From assembly GCA_023388515.1 (NCBI GenBank), contig JAEWGD010000017.1, positions 1 to 45,576 on the forward strand: a stretch of DNA of 45,576 nucleotides, written 5' to 3'. The stretch comes from Bacillota bacterium (lineage in GTDB: Bacteria; Bacillota; Clostridia; Oscillospirales; Ruminococcaceae). The notes beneath the pieces were generated by a model. That model was not told where the DNA came from and ran no database searches. It was given only the letters and a program-made list of their open reading frames with translations. The stretch's first letter is position 1. Every line of letters begins with the position of its first letter. A program made the position numbers and the translations under genes. Shown here one piece after another: positions 8,406 to 17,175 of the stretch.

Positions 8406-9017
8406 TTATTCCTCCTCTAATGTTATTCCTAATACTTTACCCTCACTTATACCAAAAGAGAGACTGTAGTTATCAAAATAATAATACATTTCAAAAAAAC
8501 TATCTTTATCTTCTGGTGTATCAGTTTCGCCAAATGCTTTTATTACATCCCCATAGGTACTTCCTTGAGCGATACCATTTAAGTATAAAAGATTTTTACA
8601 CTTACCGAAACCACATCCAAAGGATGTAATTTCAGCAGTATCCACTTCGTTTATATTTTTTTTCTCAAATCTAACAGACAAAAAAAGTTCCTTATTATAG
8701 CTGATAGTTCCTGCTTTTAATTCGCTTTCACCAAAAAAACCTTCCGTTTCCCACTCAAACCCCTCTCCCAAATCAGAAATTGTAAATGGAATCGAAATAT
8801 TCTTTCCGTTTATATAAATCACTTCATTAATTAATTCTAAAGTCCACCCCTCCACAGGAACAGGCATTGTTTCGTGGTATGTATTAACGCTAACACTTTC
8901 CAATACGCTTTGTGAAGATGTGGAAACCGTATCGGAGGAATCTACTTCTTTTTGACATCCAACCATAAGAATTGATAAAGCAACTACGGACATTACTAAA
9001 AGCTTTTTAAGTTTCAT
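8406..9017 (-). CDS. Lipoprotein of unknown function, paralogue 1
   Basis: A 203-residue predicted lipoprotein: positive start MKLKK, hydrophobic stretch and lipobox LMVGC with cysteine 21, so it should be lipid-anchored on the outer face of the membrane. A Ser/Thr-rich linker (about 25-50) follows, then an extracellular domain I do not recognise. About the first 60 residues are nearly identical to the next upstream gene, up to VEGWT, after which the two diverge. The C-terminal part (about 145-203) shares a general pattern with its neighbour, a LNGI/FNGI stretch followed by an acidic VIKAFGE/VESVFGV region. The gene sits 14 bases after its paralogue and 3 bases before the broken membrane gene. 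Confidence 0.8.
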   Translation of the reverse strand: MKLKKLLVMSVVALSILMVGCQKEVDSSDTVSTSSQSVLESVSVNTYHETMPVPVEGWTLELINEVIYINGKNISIPFTISDLGEGFEWETEGFFGESELKAGTISYNKELFLSVRFEKKNINEVDTAEITSFGCGFGKCKNLLYLNGIAQGSTYGDVIKAFGETDTPEDKDSFFEMYYYFDNYSLSFGISEGKVLGITLEEE

Positions 9018-9031
9018 AACGTTGCCTCCCT

Positions 9032-9703
9032 TTAATTGGTGTATTGATCTATAGGATCATAAAAAATAATCGAAAATGCATATAACTTACCTTCATTATT
9101 AAAGAAAAAACCAATGCTGTTTTTCGATGTATTTCCAACTGCATAACAGATAGCCGTATCAGTTTTTTTATCCGATACTCCAAAAACAGATTCAACCTCA
9201 TCAATTGATGCCCCAAGTCTAATTCCGTTAAATACTATAATATCACTATATGCATGAGGGTCATCATCAAAAATATTAACACTGATAGCAGATGGTTCTT
9301 TTGTTTGTAACTGTTCAAAATTTTGAATATCTGTGTAGTTGATGGAAATACAGTCTAATTCTATGTCATTATAACACAGTTTAACGCCACAAGCACCACT
9401 ATCTAAAATCTGGCTGTCCTCTTCATTTATACTATATTTATCTCCCAAGCTTTCGATTGTAAATGGATCTTCAATGGGTTTTCCATTTAGGTAAAATGTC
9501 TTCGCCACTTCCTTTGCTTGTTCAAAAGTCCACCCCTCCACAGGAATAGGCATTGTTTCGTGGTATGTATTAACGCTAACACTTTCCAATACAACTTGTG
9601 AAGAAGTAGAAACCGTATCGGAGGAATCCACATCTTTTTGACAGCCAACCATTAGAATTGATATAGCAACTAGGGGCATTACTAAAAGCTTTTTAAGTTT
9701 CAT
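9032..9703 (-). CDS. Lipoprotein of unknown function, paralogue 2
   Basis: A 223-residue predicted lipoprotein with lipobox LMVGC (cysteine 21) and the same Ser/Thr-rich linker as the following gene. The frame stays open upstream to 9868, but ATG 9703 is the likely start: AAGGAG lies about ten bases upstream, the signal peptide begins there, and the upstream stretch contains the promoter. The C-terminal half has FNGIRLGASIDEVESVFG, resembling small repeats in Gram-positive lipoproteins where a Gly-x-x-x-x-Glu-Val motif precedes a turn, but I assign no family. It is the first gene of the unit that continues to 7720. Confidence 0.8.
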   Translation of the reverse strand: MKLKKLLVMPLVAISILMVGCQKDVDSSDTVSTSSQVVLESVSVNTYHETMPIPVEGWTFEQAKEVAKTFYLNGKPIEDPFTIESLGDKYSINEEDSQILDSGACGVKLCYNDIELDCISINYTDIQNFEQLQTKEPSAISVNIFDDDPHAYSDIIVFNGIRLGASIDEVESVFGVSDKKTDTAICYAVGNTSKNSIGFFFNNEGKLYAFSIIFYDPIDQYTN

Positions 9704-9760
9704 AACAACAATCTCCTTAATATCAACATTCAAATCATAATATCTTTTTTTAACATTCAT

Positions 9761-9789
9761 ATAATACCACAAATCGCCTTTTATAGCAA
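9761..9789 (-). promoter_or_regulatory. Promoter of the lipoprotein operon
   Basis: On the minus strand TTGCTA (9784-9789), exactly 17 bases, TATTAT (9761-9766). It lies about 60 bases before the ATG at 9703 and supports that start over the longer open frame. Confidence 0.6.
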
Positions 9790-9868
9790 GCGAAATGCCA
9801 ATAGGAAGTAGATAAATCTCAGCAACTAAATCCTCACAAGAATCAAAGAAGATTCGCTCTGTGTTCAC

Positions 9869-10146
9869 TTGAGTTTTTTCTCTTAATAAAAAACTAACTA
9901 GCTTTGTTTTATCTGCTTTCTTCTGATTTTGCTACACCATTTTTGCACTGAATTGCGTGGAATTTGCTTGAAAAGGGGGCTTTATCAAAGGTTGAGTAGC
10001 TACTATATGTAGTGGTTGGCTATAATTCGTGAATTCCTTTATTTATCCTTATTTTAGTCATGTTTTCTTAATGAGCTATCAATATTTATTAGTGATTATA
10101 TACAACGTTAACATCAAATAGAGGAGATTATTTTTGCTTTGGCGTC
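9869..10146. other. Intergenic region without a supported gene
   Basis: This stretch between the divergent lipoprotein and nrdD promoters is AT-rich. Frames on both strands are short and interrupted and lack ribosome binding sites. A weak inverted repeat occurs around 10001-10022. I see no terminator or known riboswitch signature. Confidence 0.5.
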
Positions 10147-10175
10147 TTGACAATATCTACACTATGTTATATACT
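10147..10175 (+). promoter_or_regulatory. Promoter of nrdDG
   Basis: Consensus TTGACA (10147-10152), a 17-base spacer and TATACT (10170-10175). It overlaps the first NrdR-like box, so a bound repressor would block polymerase. Confidence 0.8.
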
Positions 10176-10211
10176 AATAAATAGTTTATTAGTAACCACA
10201 ATATATAGTAT
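10159..10211 (+). promoter_or_regulatory. Pair of NrdR-type boxes with a central palindrome
   Basis: Box 2 (10196-10211) reads CCACAATATATAGTAT, close to the NrdR consensus acaCwAtATaTwGtgt. Box 1 (10159-10174) reads ACACTATGTTATATAC, with a perfect left half and a weaker right half. Their starts are 37 bases apart. Between them is a perfect inverted repeat, ACTAATAAA-TAG-TTTATTAGT (10173-10193). NrdR is the nucleotide-sensing repressor of ribonucleotide reductase genes; its gene is not in this window. Confidence 0.68.
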
Positions 10212-10231
10212 CAAACTGGAGGTTCTAAATT

Positions 10232-12550
10232 ATGATAATACAAATATTGAAAAGGGATGGGCGTAAAGTCCCTTTTAATATCGAAAAAATTGCAAATGCC
10301 ATTTTTAAAGCTGCTCAATCCGTTGGTGGAACAAATTATGAGGAGTCAATGAATATAGCTGTTTCTGTCTGCAACTTGATTGAGGAGAAATATAATACCG
10401 ATACTCCGACTGTCGAAGAAGTCCAGGATATGGTAGAAAAGGTTCTTATTGAAAATGGACATGCTAAAACTGCAAAGGCTTATATTCTATACCGTTATGA
10501 AAGAACACGTTCAAGAGAAATGAATACAAATCTTATGAAGGTTCTTACGGATTTAACGTTTAAGTCTGCAAAGGATAGCGATATTAAGCGTGAGAACGCA
10601 AATATAGATGGCGATACTGCAATGGGCACGATGTTGAAATATGGTTCAGTGAGTGCGAAAGAGTTTTATGAGTTGTATGTTCTTGAGCCAAAACACGCTA
10701 ACGCTCATTTGGAGGGAGATATACATATTCACGACTTGGACTTTCTTACATTAACCACTACTTGTTGCCAGATAGATTTAATTCAACTTTTTAAAAATGG
10801 CTTCTCAACAGGACATGGTTTTCTAAGAGAGCCTAATGAAATTGCAAGCTATTCTGCTTTGGCTTGTATTGCAATTCAGTCTAATCAAAACGACCAGCAT
10901 GGTGGGCAAAGTGTTCCGAACTTTGATTATGCTATGTCAGATGGCGTGAAAAAAACTTATAGAAGACGTTATATGCAAAATATTGCAAGATGCTTGAATT
11001 TGCTTGCTTTTGTTGATGATTATGACGAAACTGCTAAGAAAATTGTAACTGATGTTCATGAGGAAACGGGGTTATATCCTATTCTTTCAAATGAAAATGA
11101 TTATCAGAAATATGAGATTGAAAAGCTACTTGAATATACCGATAAGGAAACTGCTGAAAAAATACAGGCTTTTACGTTGAAAGCAGCGTTTAAGGAAACT
11201 AATCGTGCTACATATCAGGCTATGGAGGCACTTATTCATAACCTTAATACTATGAATAGTAGGGCAGGGGCTCAAACTCCTTTTAGCTCGATTAATTATG
11301 GTACTGATACAAGTCCTGAGGGGCAGATGGTAATTGAAAATATTCTTTTGGCTAATGAGGCTGGCTTAGGAAATGGTGAAACGCCTATTTTCCCAATACA
11401 TATTTTCAAGGTTAAAGAGGGTATAAATTATAATCCTGAAGACCCTAATTATTATTTATTAAAGCTTGCTTGTCGTGTGTCTGCAAAGCGTTTGTTCCCT
11501 AACTTCTCATTTTTAGATGCTCCGTTCAATCTACCTTATTATAAAAAAGGTGATTATAATACTGAGGTTGCATATATGGGATGTAGAACCCGTGTTATGG
11601 CAAATGAGTATGACCCAACAAGAGAAATTGTGTGTGGCAGGGGAAACCTCAGCTTCACTTCTATAAATTTACCAAGGCTTGCTATTAAGGCAGACCATAA
11701 TATTGGTGCGTTTTTCGATAGCCTTGATGAAATGATGGAGATTACTATTAGTCAGCTTATGCATAGATTTAGAATTCAGGCAAGTAAAAAGGTTAGAAAC
11801 TATCCATTTTTAATGGGACAAGGTATTTGGATTGATTCTGAGAAATTAGGAGCTGATGATAGCGTTGAGGAAATCCTAAAGCATGGTACACTTTCAATTG
11901 GGTTTATCGGACTTGCTGAAACCTTGAAGGCACTCATAGGTGTGCATCATGGCGAAAGTGAGGAGGCAAGAGCGTTAGGTTTTGAGATAGTAACGAAGAT
12001 GCGTGCAAGGCTTGATGAAGAATCAAAACGAACAGGCATGAATTTCAGTTTGCTTGCAACACCTGCTGAGGGCTTATCAGGTAGGTTTGTTAGAATTGAT
12101 GCAGAGCGTTTCGGAGTGATTGAGGGAGTTACTGACAGGGATTACTATACAAATTCATTCCATGTGCCTGTATATTATCCGATTAGTTCTTTTGATAAGA
12201 TAAAAATTGAAGCACCGTATCATGGGTTAACAAATGCTGGACATATCAGCTATGTTGAACTTGACGGCGACCCAGTGGATAATTTGGGTGCTTTTGAAAA
12301 GGTTGTTCGTTGTATGAAGGAGTCTGGCATTGGCTATGGCTCAATTAATCACCCTGTTGACAGGGACCCTGTATGTGGATATACTGGTATTATTAATGAT
12401 GTTTGTCCGATGTGTGGACGACGTGAGGACGACCATAAGGTTGCGTTCGATAGAATAAGAAGAATAACTGGCTATCTTGTAGGAACGGTTGACAGATTTA
12501 ACAATGCAAAGCGTTCAGAGGTTGAGGATAGGGTTAAGCATATTATTTAG
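10232..12550 (+). CDS. nrdD: Anaerobic ribonucleoside-triphosphate reductase (class III)
   Basis: The 772-residue NrdD reduces ribonucleoside triphosphates to deoxyribonucleotides under anoxic conditions using a glycyl radical. An ATP-cone regulatory domain occupies about 1-95, beginning QILKRDGRKVPF. The catalytic barrel follows, with FTSINLPRLAI around 475. The C-terminal glycyl radical motif is TGYLVGT, with the radical glycine at about 747. Ahead of it is a zinc-type cysteine cluster, VCGYTG and VCPMCGR. Length is usual for the family. The start has GGAGG. nrdG follows after 17 bases, so enzyme and activase are made together. Expression is probably repressed by NrdR at the upstream boxes. 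Confidence 0.97.
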   Translation: MIIQILKRDGRKVPFNIEKIANAIFKAAQSVGGTNYEESMNIAVSVCNLIEEKYNTDTPTVEEVQDMVEKVLIENGHAKTAKAYILYRYERTRSREMNTNLMKVLTDLTFKSAKDSDIKRENANIDGDTAMGTMLKYGSVSAKEFYELYVLEPKHANAHLEGDIHIHDLDFLTLTTTCCQIDLIQLFKNGFSTGHGFLREPNEIASYSALACIAIQSNQNDQHGGQSVPNFDYAMSDGVKKTYRRRYMQNIARCLNLLAFVDDYDETAKKIVTDVHEETGLYPILSNENDYQKYEIEKLLEYTDKETAEKIQAFTLKAAFKETNRATYQAMEALIHNLNTMNSRAGAQTPFSSINYGTDTSPEGQMVIENILLANEAGLGNGETPIFPIHIFKVKEGINYNPEDPNYYLLKLACRVSAKRLFPNFSFLDAPFNLPYYKKGDYNTEVAYMGCRTRVMANEYDPTREIVCGRGNLSFTSINLPRLAIKADHNIGAFFDSLDEMMEITISQLMHRFRIQASKKVRNYPFLMGQGIWIDSEKLGADDSVEEILKHGTLSIGFIGLAETLKALIGVHHGESEEARALGFEIVTKMRARLDEESKRTGMNFSLLATPAEGLSGRFVRIDAERFGVIEGVTDRDYYTNSFHVPVYYPISSFDKIKIEAPYHGLTNAGHISYVELDGDPVDNLGAFEKVVRCMKESGIGYGSINHPVDRDPVCGYTGIINDVCPMCGRREDDHKVAFDRIRRITGYLVGTVDRFNNAKRSEVEDRVKHII

Positions 12551-12567
12551 GTTGGTGTTATATAATA

Positions 12568-13071
12568 ATGGAAGTAAGAATTGCTGGAACGGCAAATGAT
12601 TCAATAGTTGATGGGACTGGATTAAGGTTTACCATTTTTACTCAAGGGTGTCCACATAATTGTGAGGGCTGTCATAATCCCCAAACACACGCATTTGATG
12701 ATGGAGAGGTTGTTAGTACTGAGGAGATTTATGAAAGAATTATAAAAAACCCTCTACTTGACGGGGTAACATTTAGCGGTGGTGAGCCTTTCTGTCAAGC
12801 GATTCCCCTTGCGAGGCTTGGGGAGAGAGTTCATGAACTTGGCTTGAATATCATCACTTATACTGGCTATACTTTTGAATATTTGCTTGAAAATTCAGAT
12901 GAAATCAATGGATATCTTGAGCTTTTAAATGTTACTGATTTTCTTATTGATGGTAGGTTTGAAATAGATAAAAAAAGTTACTTGTTGAAATTTAGGGGTA
13001 GTTCGAATCAACGGTATATTGACTGTAAAAAAAGCTTAAAAACAGGTAAGGTTTGCATTATAGAGGACTAG
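12568..13071 (+). CDS. nrdG: Anaerobic ribonucleotide reductase activating protein
   Basis: A 167-residue radical SAM enzyme that uses a [4Fe-4S] cluster and S-adenosylmethionine to generate the glycyl radical on NrdD. The CxxxCxxC motif is CPHNCEGC (cysteines 28, 32, 35). The SAM-binding GGE motif is in FSGGEPF (about 72-78). Length and motif placement are standard for NrdG. It is the second gene of the nrd operon. The next gene, a solute-binding lipoprotein, starts only 9 bases later, so it may share the transcript although it has no obvious connection to nucleotide reduction. Confidence 0.97.
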   Translation: MEVRIAGTANDSIVDGTGLRFTIFTQGCPHNCEGCHNPQTHAFDDGEVVSTEEIYERIIKNPLLDGVTFSGGEPFCQAIPLARLGERVHELGLNIITYTGYTFEYLLENSDEINGYLELLNVTDFLIDGRFEIDKKSYLLKFRGSSNQRYIDCKKSLKTGKVCIIED

Positions 13072-13080
13072 GAGGACATC

Positions 13081-14718
13081 GTGAAAAAAGTCAAAATATT
13101 ATTTCTGACGGTTATAATTTTAATAACATCACTTGCTTTTGGTTGCTCACGCAATAAGAGTGATGGCTCTGACTTTCTTTTTAATTGTAGCCTTTTGGGA
13201 AATCCTCAAAACCTAGATCCCCAGATGGCAACAGATACTTCCTCCTTTACGGTTATAAAAAATATGTATTCAGGGCTTTTAAAGCTTGATGGCAACGGAG
13301 TTCTGACTAATGATATAGCCAAAAGTTACACTATTTCAGATGATGGTTTGAAATATACTTTCGAGTTAAGGGATAACTGCTACTGGAGTTCAAAGGACTT
13401 TGAGGAGGGCGAGGAAATTAAAGTCACTGCTAAAGATTTTGTTTTTGCATTTCAGCGAATATTTAATCCACAAATGCAATCACCATATAGCAAGGACTTT
13501 ATTTGCCTTAAAAATGCTAACGCAATAATAAATGGAGATATGGATTATACTAATATTGGTATTACTGCTGTAAGTGATTTTCAGCTTGAGATAGAGCTAG
13601 ATTACCCTAACGCAAACTTTCTCACATTGCTGACGACTCCACCTGCTATTCCATGTCATGAAGAGTTTTTTAATAGCACAAAGGGGAGATATGGGCTTGA
13701 TAAGGATTCTGTAATTTCAAATGGCTCATTCTATTTAACAGAGTGGTTTTATGACCAATATGGACCAGAGAATATTCTCATCATGCGTCGCAATAGCTTT
13801 AATTCAGAGGTGAATAAAGTTTATCCGTCATCATTAAAATTTATAATTGAAAAAGACTATGATTCACAGCTTAAAAACTTTAATGATAAAAAAACCGATT
13901 ATATTATTACCGATGTTTATCCCGATAAGTTTGATAAAAAGGATTATATAATTAACGAGTATGAAAGTTTTACTCTTGGAATTATTTTCAACTTAGATGA
14001 TGAAGTTTATTCAAATGAGAATATCAGACACGCCTTTGCGTTGAGTATTGATAGAGAGGATTTGCGGAGTGAACTGAAAACTAATGAGGTTTCCGTTGCA
14101 AGTGCTATTGTGCCACCAAATACTATTTTGCTGAATAAAAGTTATCGTGAACTTGTGGCAGAAGAACATTTAAGTGAATATAATGAAGGTAAGGCAATAA
14201 AATCGCTTGAAGATGGCATGGCTGAACTGAATATAAGCTCTTTGGATACGGTTAAAATATTGATCGCAGAAAATACGATTAACTCCGATTATATGCACTT
14301 TTTCACTCAAAAGTGGCAACAGATTTTCGGTGTATATATTGGTTTTGAAACCGTAACACAAAGTGAATATGAACAAAAATTGCGTGATGGAGAATATCAA
14401 ATTGCTATATCCGAAATAACTGGAAGTTACAACAGCGTTTTCTCAGTTTTGAGTAATTTCTCAAGTGAAAACAATACATTCGGCTATTCAAGTGTTGAAA
14501 CTGATAATCTTTTATCAAGTGTTGAATCAACCTCTAGCCTTAGTGAATGTGTTAATATTTTTCGTGATATTGAAAAGCAAGTAATCAGCGACAGCTCCTT
14601 TATACCTATATTTTACAAGAAAAAGTATTTGGTATCTAGGAAAACTAATGTTGATATAGTTTATCACCCATTTTCAGGGCAAGTTGATTTTCAAAACGCA
14701 AAATATTTTGAGGATTAA
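13081..14718 (+). CDS. Oligopeptide ABC transporter solute-binding lipoprotein (OppA-like)
   Basis: A 545-residue extracellular solute-binding protein of family 5 (SBP_bac_5), which captures peptides or similar ligands and delivers them to an ABC permease. The signal peptide ends in a lipobox-like LAFGC with cysteine 22. Family features follow: LGNPQNLDPQMATDTSSF near 38-55, VIKNMYSGLLKLD, and later IRHAFALSIDRE (about 315). Length is normal. It starts with GTG after AGGAGG. No permease or ATPase gene lies nearby, so it is an orphan binding protein that must work with a transporter elsewhere. Its last ~80 bases are repeated in decayed form just downstream. Confidence 0.92.
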   Translation: MKKVKILFLTVIILITSLAFGCSRNKSDGSDFLFNCSLLGNPQNLDPQMATDTSSFTVIKNMYSGLLKLDGNGVLTNDIAKSYTISDDGLKYTFELRDNCYWSSKDFEEGEEIKVTAKDFVFAFQRIFNPQMQSPYSKDFICLKNANAIINGDMDYTNIGITAVSDFQLEIELDYPNANFLTLLTTPPAIPCHEEFFNSTKGRYGLDKDSVISNGSFYLTEWFYDQYGPENILIMRRNSFNSEVNKVYPSSLKFIIEKDYDSQLKNFNDKKTDYIITDVYPDKFDKKDYIINEYESFTLGIIFNLDDEVYSNENIRHAFALSIDREDLRSELKTNEVSVASAIVPPNTILLNKSYRELVAEEHLSEYNEGKAIKSLEDGMAELNISSLDTVKILIAENTINSDYMHFFTQKWQQIFGVYIGFETVTQSEYEQKLRDGEYQIAISEITGSYNSVFSVLSNFSSENNTFGYSSVETDNLLSSVESTSSLSECVNIFRDIEKQVISDSSFIPIFYKKKYLVSRKTNVDIVYHPFSGQVDFQNAKYFED

Positions 14719-14734
14719 GGGGGGGATGAGATTT

Positions 14735-14840
14735 TTTCAAAATAAGTAAGACATATCGAAAATTTAATGCTGATATGGTCTATCACCCGTTTTAAGAGCA
14801 GATTTATTCACTAACGTAAAGTATTTGAGAATTAAGGAGG
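14735..14840 (+). pseudogene. Decayed second copy of the OppA-like 3' end
   Basis: The DNA from about 14740 to 14840 aligns with the last part of the preceding gene (about 14625-14725). Conserved stretches include TATCACCC at 14662 and 14781 and the final GAATTAAGGAGGG/GGATTAAGGGGGG. Translated, the copy still reads ADMVYHPF where the gene has VDIVYHPF, but then hits TAA. This is best read as the remnant of a tandem oppA-like paralogue mostly lost by deletion. Its final GGAGG now serves exoA. Confidence 0.72.
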
Positions 14841-14845
14841 GTTTT

Positions 14846-15598
14846 ATGAAATTTATTTCTTGGAACGTAAATGGTCTTCGTGCCTGTGTCAACAAAGGTT
14901 TTCTGGATTTTTTCAATGAAGAAGATGCTGATTTTTTCTGCATTCAGGAAACGAAAATGCAAAAGGGACAGCTTGAACTAAATCTTGAGGGCTATAAACA
15001 GTTTTGGCATAGTGCTGAAAAAAAGGGATATTCAGGAACGGCAATTTTTACAAAGCATGAGCCTTTGAGCGTTTCCTATGACTTTGGTTTGGATATTCAC
15101 AACACTGAGGGTAGGGTTATAACACTTGAATATGAGCATTTTTTCCTTGTTAATGCCTATGTTCCAAACTCCCAAAGAGAGCTTGCACGCCTTAATTACC
15201 GTATGGAATGGGAAGAAGCAATGCTCAACCATCTTGTAACTCTTGATAAAACTAAACCTGTTATTTATTGCGGTGATTTAAATGTTGCACATAAAGAAAT
15301 AGATTTGAAAAATCCTAAAACTAATAATACTAATGCTGGCTTTACTATTGATGAAAGAAATAAACTAACTACTTTACTAGATAGCGGATTTGTGGACACA
15401 TTTAGGTTGCTTTATCCTGATGTAACTGGTGCATATACTTGGTGGTCGTATATGTTTAATGCTCGTGCTAACAACGCAGGTTGGCGTATTGATTACTTTG
15501 TCGTTTCGGAGCAACTGAAAGATAAGGTAAAGGAAAGCGTGATTTATGCAGATGTTTTAGGGAGCGACCATTGTCCTGTTGGGCTTCTAATATCCTAG
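14846..15598 (+). CDS. exoA: Exodeoxyribonuclease III / AP endonuclease
   Basis: A 250-residue Xth/ExoA-family nuclease of base excision repair that cuts at abasic sites and removes 3' blocking groups. Catalytic landmarks are present: WNVNGLR (N7), IQETK (E35), the GDLNVAH metal/active-site segment around 144, GWRIDYF, and the final GSDHCP (D241, H242). I chose ATG 14846 because AAGGAGG (14833-14839) is ideally placed; an in-frame TTG 21 bases upstream overlaps that site. Length matches the family. It stands alone between gene remnants. Confidence 0.96.
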   Translation: MKFISWNVNGLRACVNKGFLDFFNEEDADFFCIQETKMQKGQLELNLEGYKQFWHSAEKKGYSGTAIFTKHEPLSVSYDFGLDIHNTEGRVITLEYEHFFLVNAYVPNSQRELARLNYRMEWEEAMLNHLVTLDKTKPVIYCGDLNVAHKEIDLKNPKTNNTNAGFTIDERNKLTTLLDSGFVDTFRLLYPDVTGAYTWWSYMFNARANNAGWRIDYFVVSEQLKDKVKESVIYADVLGSDHCPVGLLIS

Positions 15599-15756
15599 AA
15601 ACTATGCTGAAGTCGGTTTAATTATTGATTTTCAATGGGGAATTCATGGTTTTATATTCATTATTGAATAATCGAGAAATAAATAGAGAATAAATCCTAT
15701 TTGCTTAGTTGTCGAAATCATGGTTTTAATGGTTACAGGTTTAATTACAATTAAGA

Positions 15757-16036
15757 ATGTTAAAGCAACTGCTTGATAAATACATTTCTTCCCACCAAAA
15801 AGAAGATTATTACAGATGGGCTGTTATTGACAAAGAAACAAATCAATGTATTGGTTAGATTGCATATTTTCTTGTTGATAACAAAAAACCATTTTGCCGA
15901 AATAGAATATTGTATAGGCACTGAATTTCAATGTAGTGGGTTTGCCACGGAGGCAACAAAAGCAGTTATTAAATATGGCTTTGAAAATATAAATCTTAAT
16001 AAAGTACAAATCATAACTTTTTCAAAGCAAACTTGA
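15757..16036 (+). pseudogene. Degraded GNAT (RimJ/RimL-type) acetyltransferase
   Basis: From 15757 the frame reads ...DYYRWAVIDKETNQCIG, typical of the middle of RimJ/RimL-type N-acetyltransferases, then an in-frame TAG at about 15856 where the family often has a glutamine or serine codon. Reading resumes as IAYFLVDNKK, then must shift frame at an A run (about 15884-15890). There it continues as FAEIEYCIGTEFQCSGFATEATKAV (seen in two parts), the acetyl-CoA binding region with a G-x-A turn. Both ends are missing: the beta-1 region upstream and the last helix downstream. One nonsense mutation, one frameshift and two truncations mean it cannot make a working enzyme. Confidence 0.8.
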
Positions 16037-16076
16037 CTGAATGCTCTTATTTATAACTAAGAAATGGAAATATATA

Positions 16077-17042
16077 ATGAAAAGACTAGCGATGTTATTA
16101 GTAATTGTTTTAACTTTTTCTTTAGTCGGTTGTAGTAAAACGAATGGTAAAACGAATGAATACACAACTGATTTTTTTAAATTTTCACTTAGCGATAAAT
16201 TCGAGAGATTTGAGAAAACTGGAAAAAATAGTGAGGGAATATGGTTTAAGTATAAGAACAAGAATAACGGTATTCATGTTCTGGAATTATCTAGTTCTAA
16301 TATGACTGTTAAGGCTTACAGCGAAAGCCTTGCAGATGCTTATCGTTTGGAAGAAAGCTTTACCAATGTTTCTTGCAAGCCGTATGAAAACGCAAGCTTG
16401 GATGCTTATGTCATTAATCTTGTTCAAGAAGATAAAACTGGTACTCATAATTTAGACTATTATATTTTAAATTCACAGTACATGAACATGGTTGTAGGAG
16501 TCTCTTTTCAGGACAAATACAGCAAAAAGCTTACACCTTTGCTTAATGATTTGTTACAATCCTTTGAGTATACGGATGATTACTACTTTCCGACCACACC
16601 ACAGGAGTTTGAAAATGAATACTTCTCAATAAAATTTGATCCAAAGTGGGTTGCATCAGCTACTGGGCAGAATAAAGAAGAAGTACATATTAGATATGCA
16701 GCAGCGGACAATATAGATAAATCATTTACGCTTTTTGGAGTTTACCCCCAAATTGATTCGGAGTATGATACCATCGAGGAGATGGTGCAAGCAAGGTTGG
16801 AAGGTTTCAATAATTCAAAATATATTACAGATGTTACAAGTGAAGAGTCTATTTTTCTCGGATTTAATGCCACAAAAATTAGCTTTACAGACAACGTGGG
16901 CGAATTTACACGTCACAGCGAATCTTGTTATTTCGTTTCTAATAATATAATATATACTGTAAGTTACACTGTACCTATTGTTGAGGACGCAGAGGTTATG
17001 TCTGATATTCAAGAATTGATTGATGCTTTAGTAATTAAATAG
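16077..17042 (+). CDS. Predicted lipoprotein of unknown function
   Basis: A 321-residue predicted lipoprotein with signal MKRLAMLLVIVLTFSLVGC, lipid cysteine 19. I start at ATG 16077 because the signal peptide begins there; the frame is open a further 12 codons. The mature part appears to hold two similar alpha/beta units. Each opens with a TxEF/FENEYFSIKF-like strand (about 30-50 and 180-200) and then has a strand reading HVLELS or VHIRYA, a pattern seen in PsbP/LpqN-like folds. This is pattern impression, not a family match. No partner genes are evident. Confidence 0.78.
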   Translation: MKRLAMLLVIVLTFSLVGCSKTNGKTNEYTTDFFKFSLSDKFERFEKTGKNSEGIWFKYKNKNNGIHVLELSSSNMTVKAYSESLADAYRLEESFTNVSCKPYENASLDAYVINLVQEDKTGTHNLDYYILNSQYMNMVVGVSFQDKYSKKLTPLLNDLLQSFEYTDDYYFPTTPQEFENEYFSIKFDPKWVASATGQNKEEVHIRYAAADNIDKSFTLFGVYPQIDSEYDTIEEMVQARLEGFNNSKYITDVTSEESIFLGFNATKISFTDNVGEFTRHSESCYFVSNNIIYTVSYTVPIVEDAEVMSDIQELIDALVIK

Positions 17043-17175
17043 CATTAACCAATTCTACACTTTACAGCAGTTATACGGAAATATAATGTAGGCTGAGTAT
17101 GTGCTAAGATGTATTTTGTAATCTAATAAAGCGAGAATTAATTCCAATTAATATGAAAGGTTTTTGGTGCTAAAT

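Noticed and set aside
9704..9868. N-terminal extension of the lipoprotein starting at 9868
   Set aside because: The signal peptide and a good ribosome binding site fit ATG 9703, and a promoter lies inside the extension.
15757..15900. Stop-codon reassignment, suggested by internal TAG in the acetyltransferase and transposase
   Set aside because: TAG ends several intact genes here (nrdD, nrdG, exoA), and the acetyltransferase also carries a frameshift, so these are ordinary lesions.
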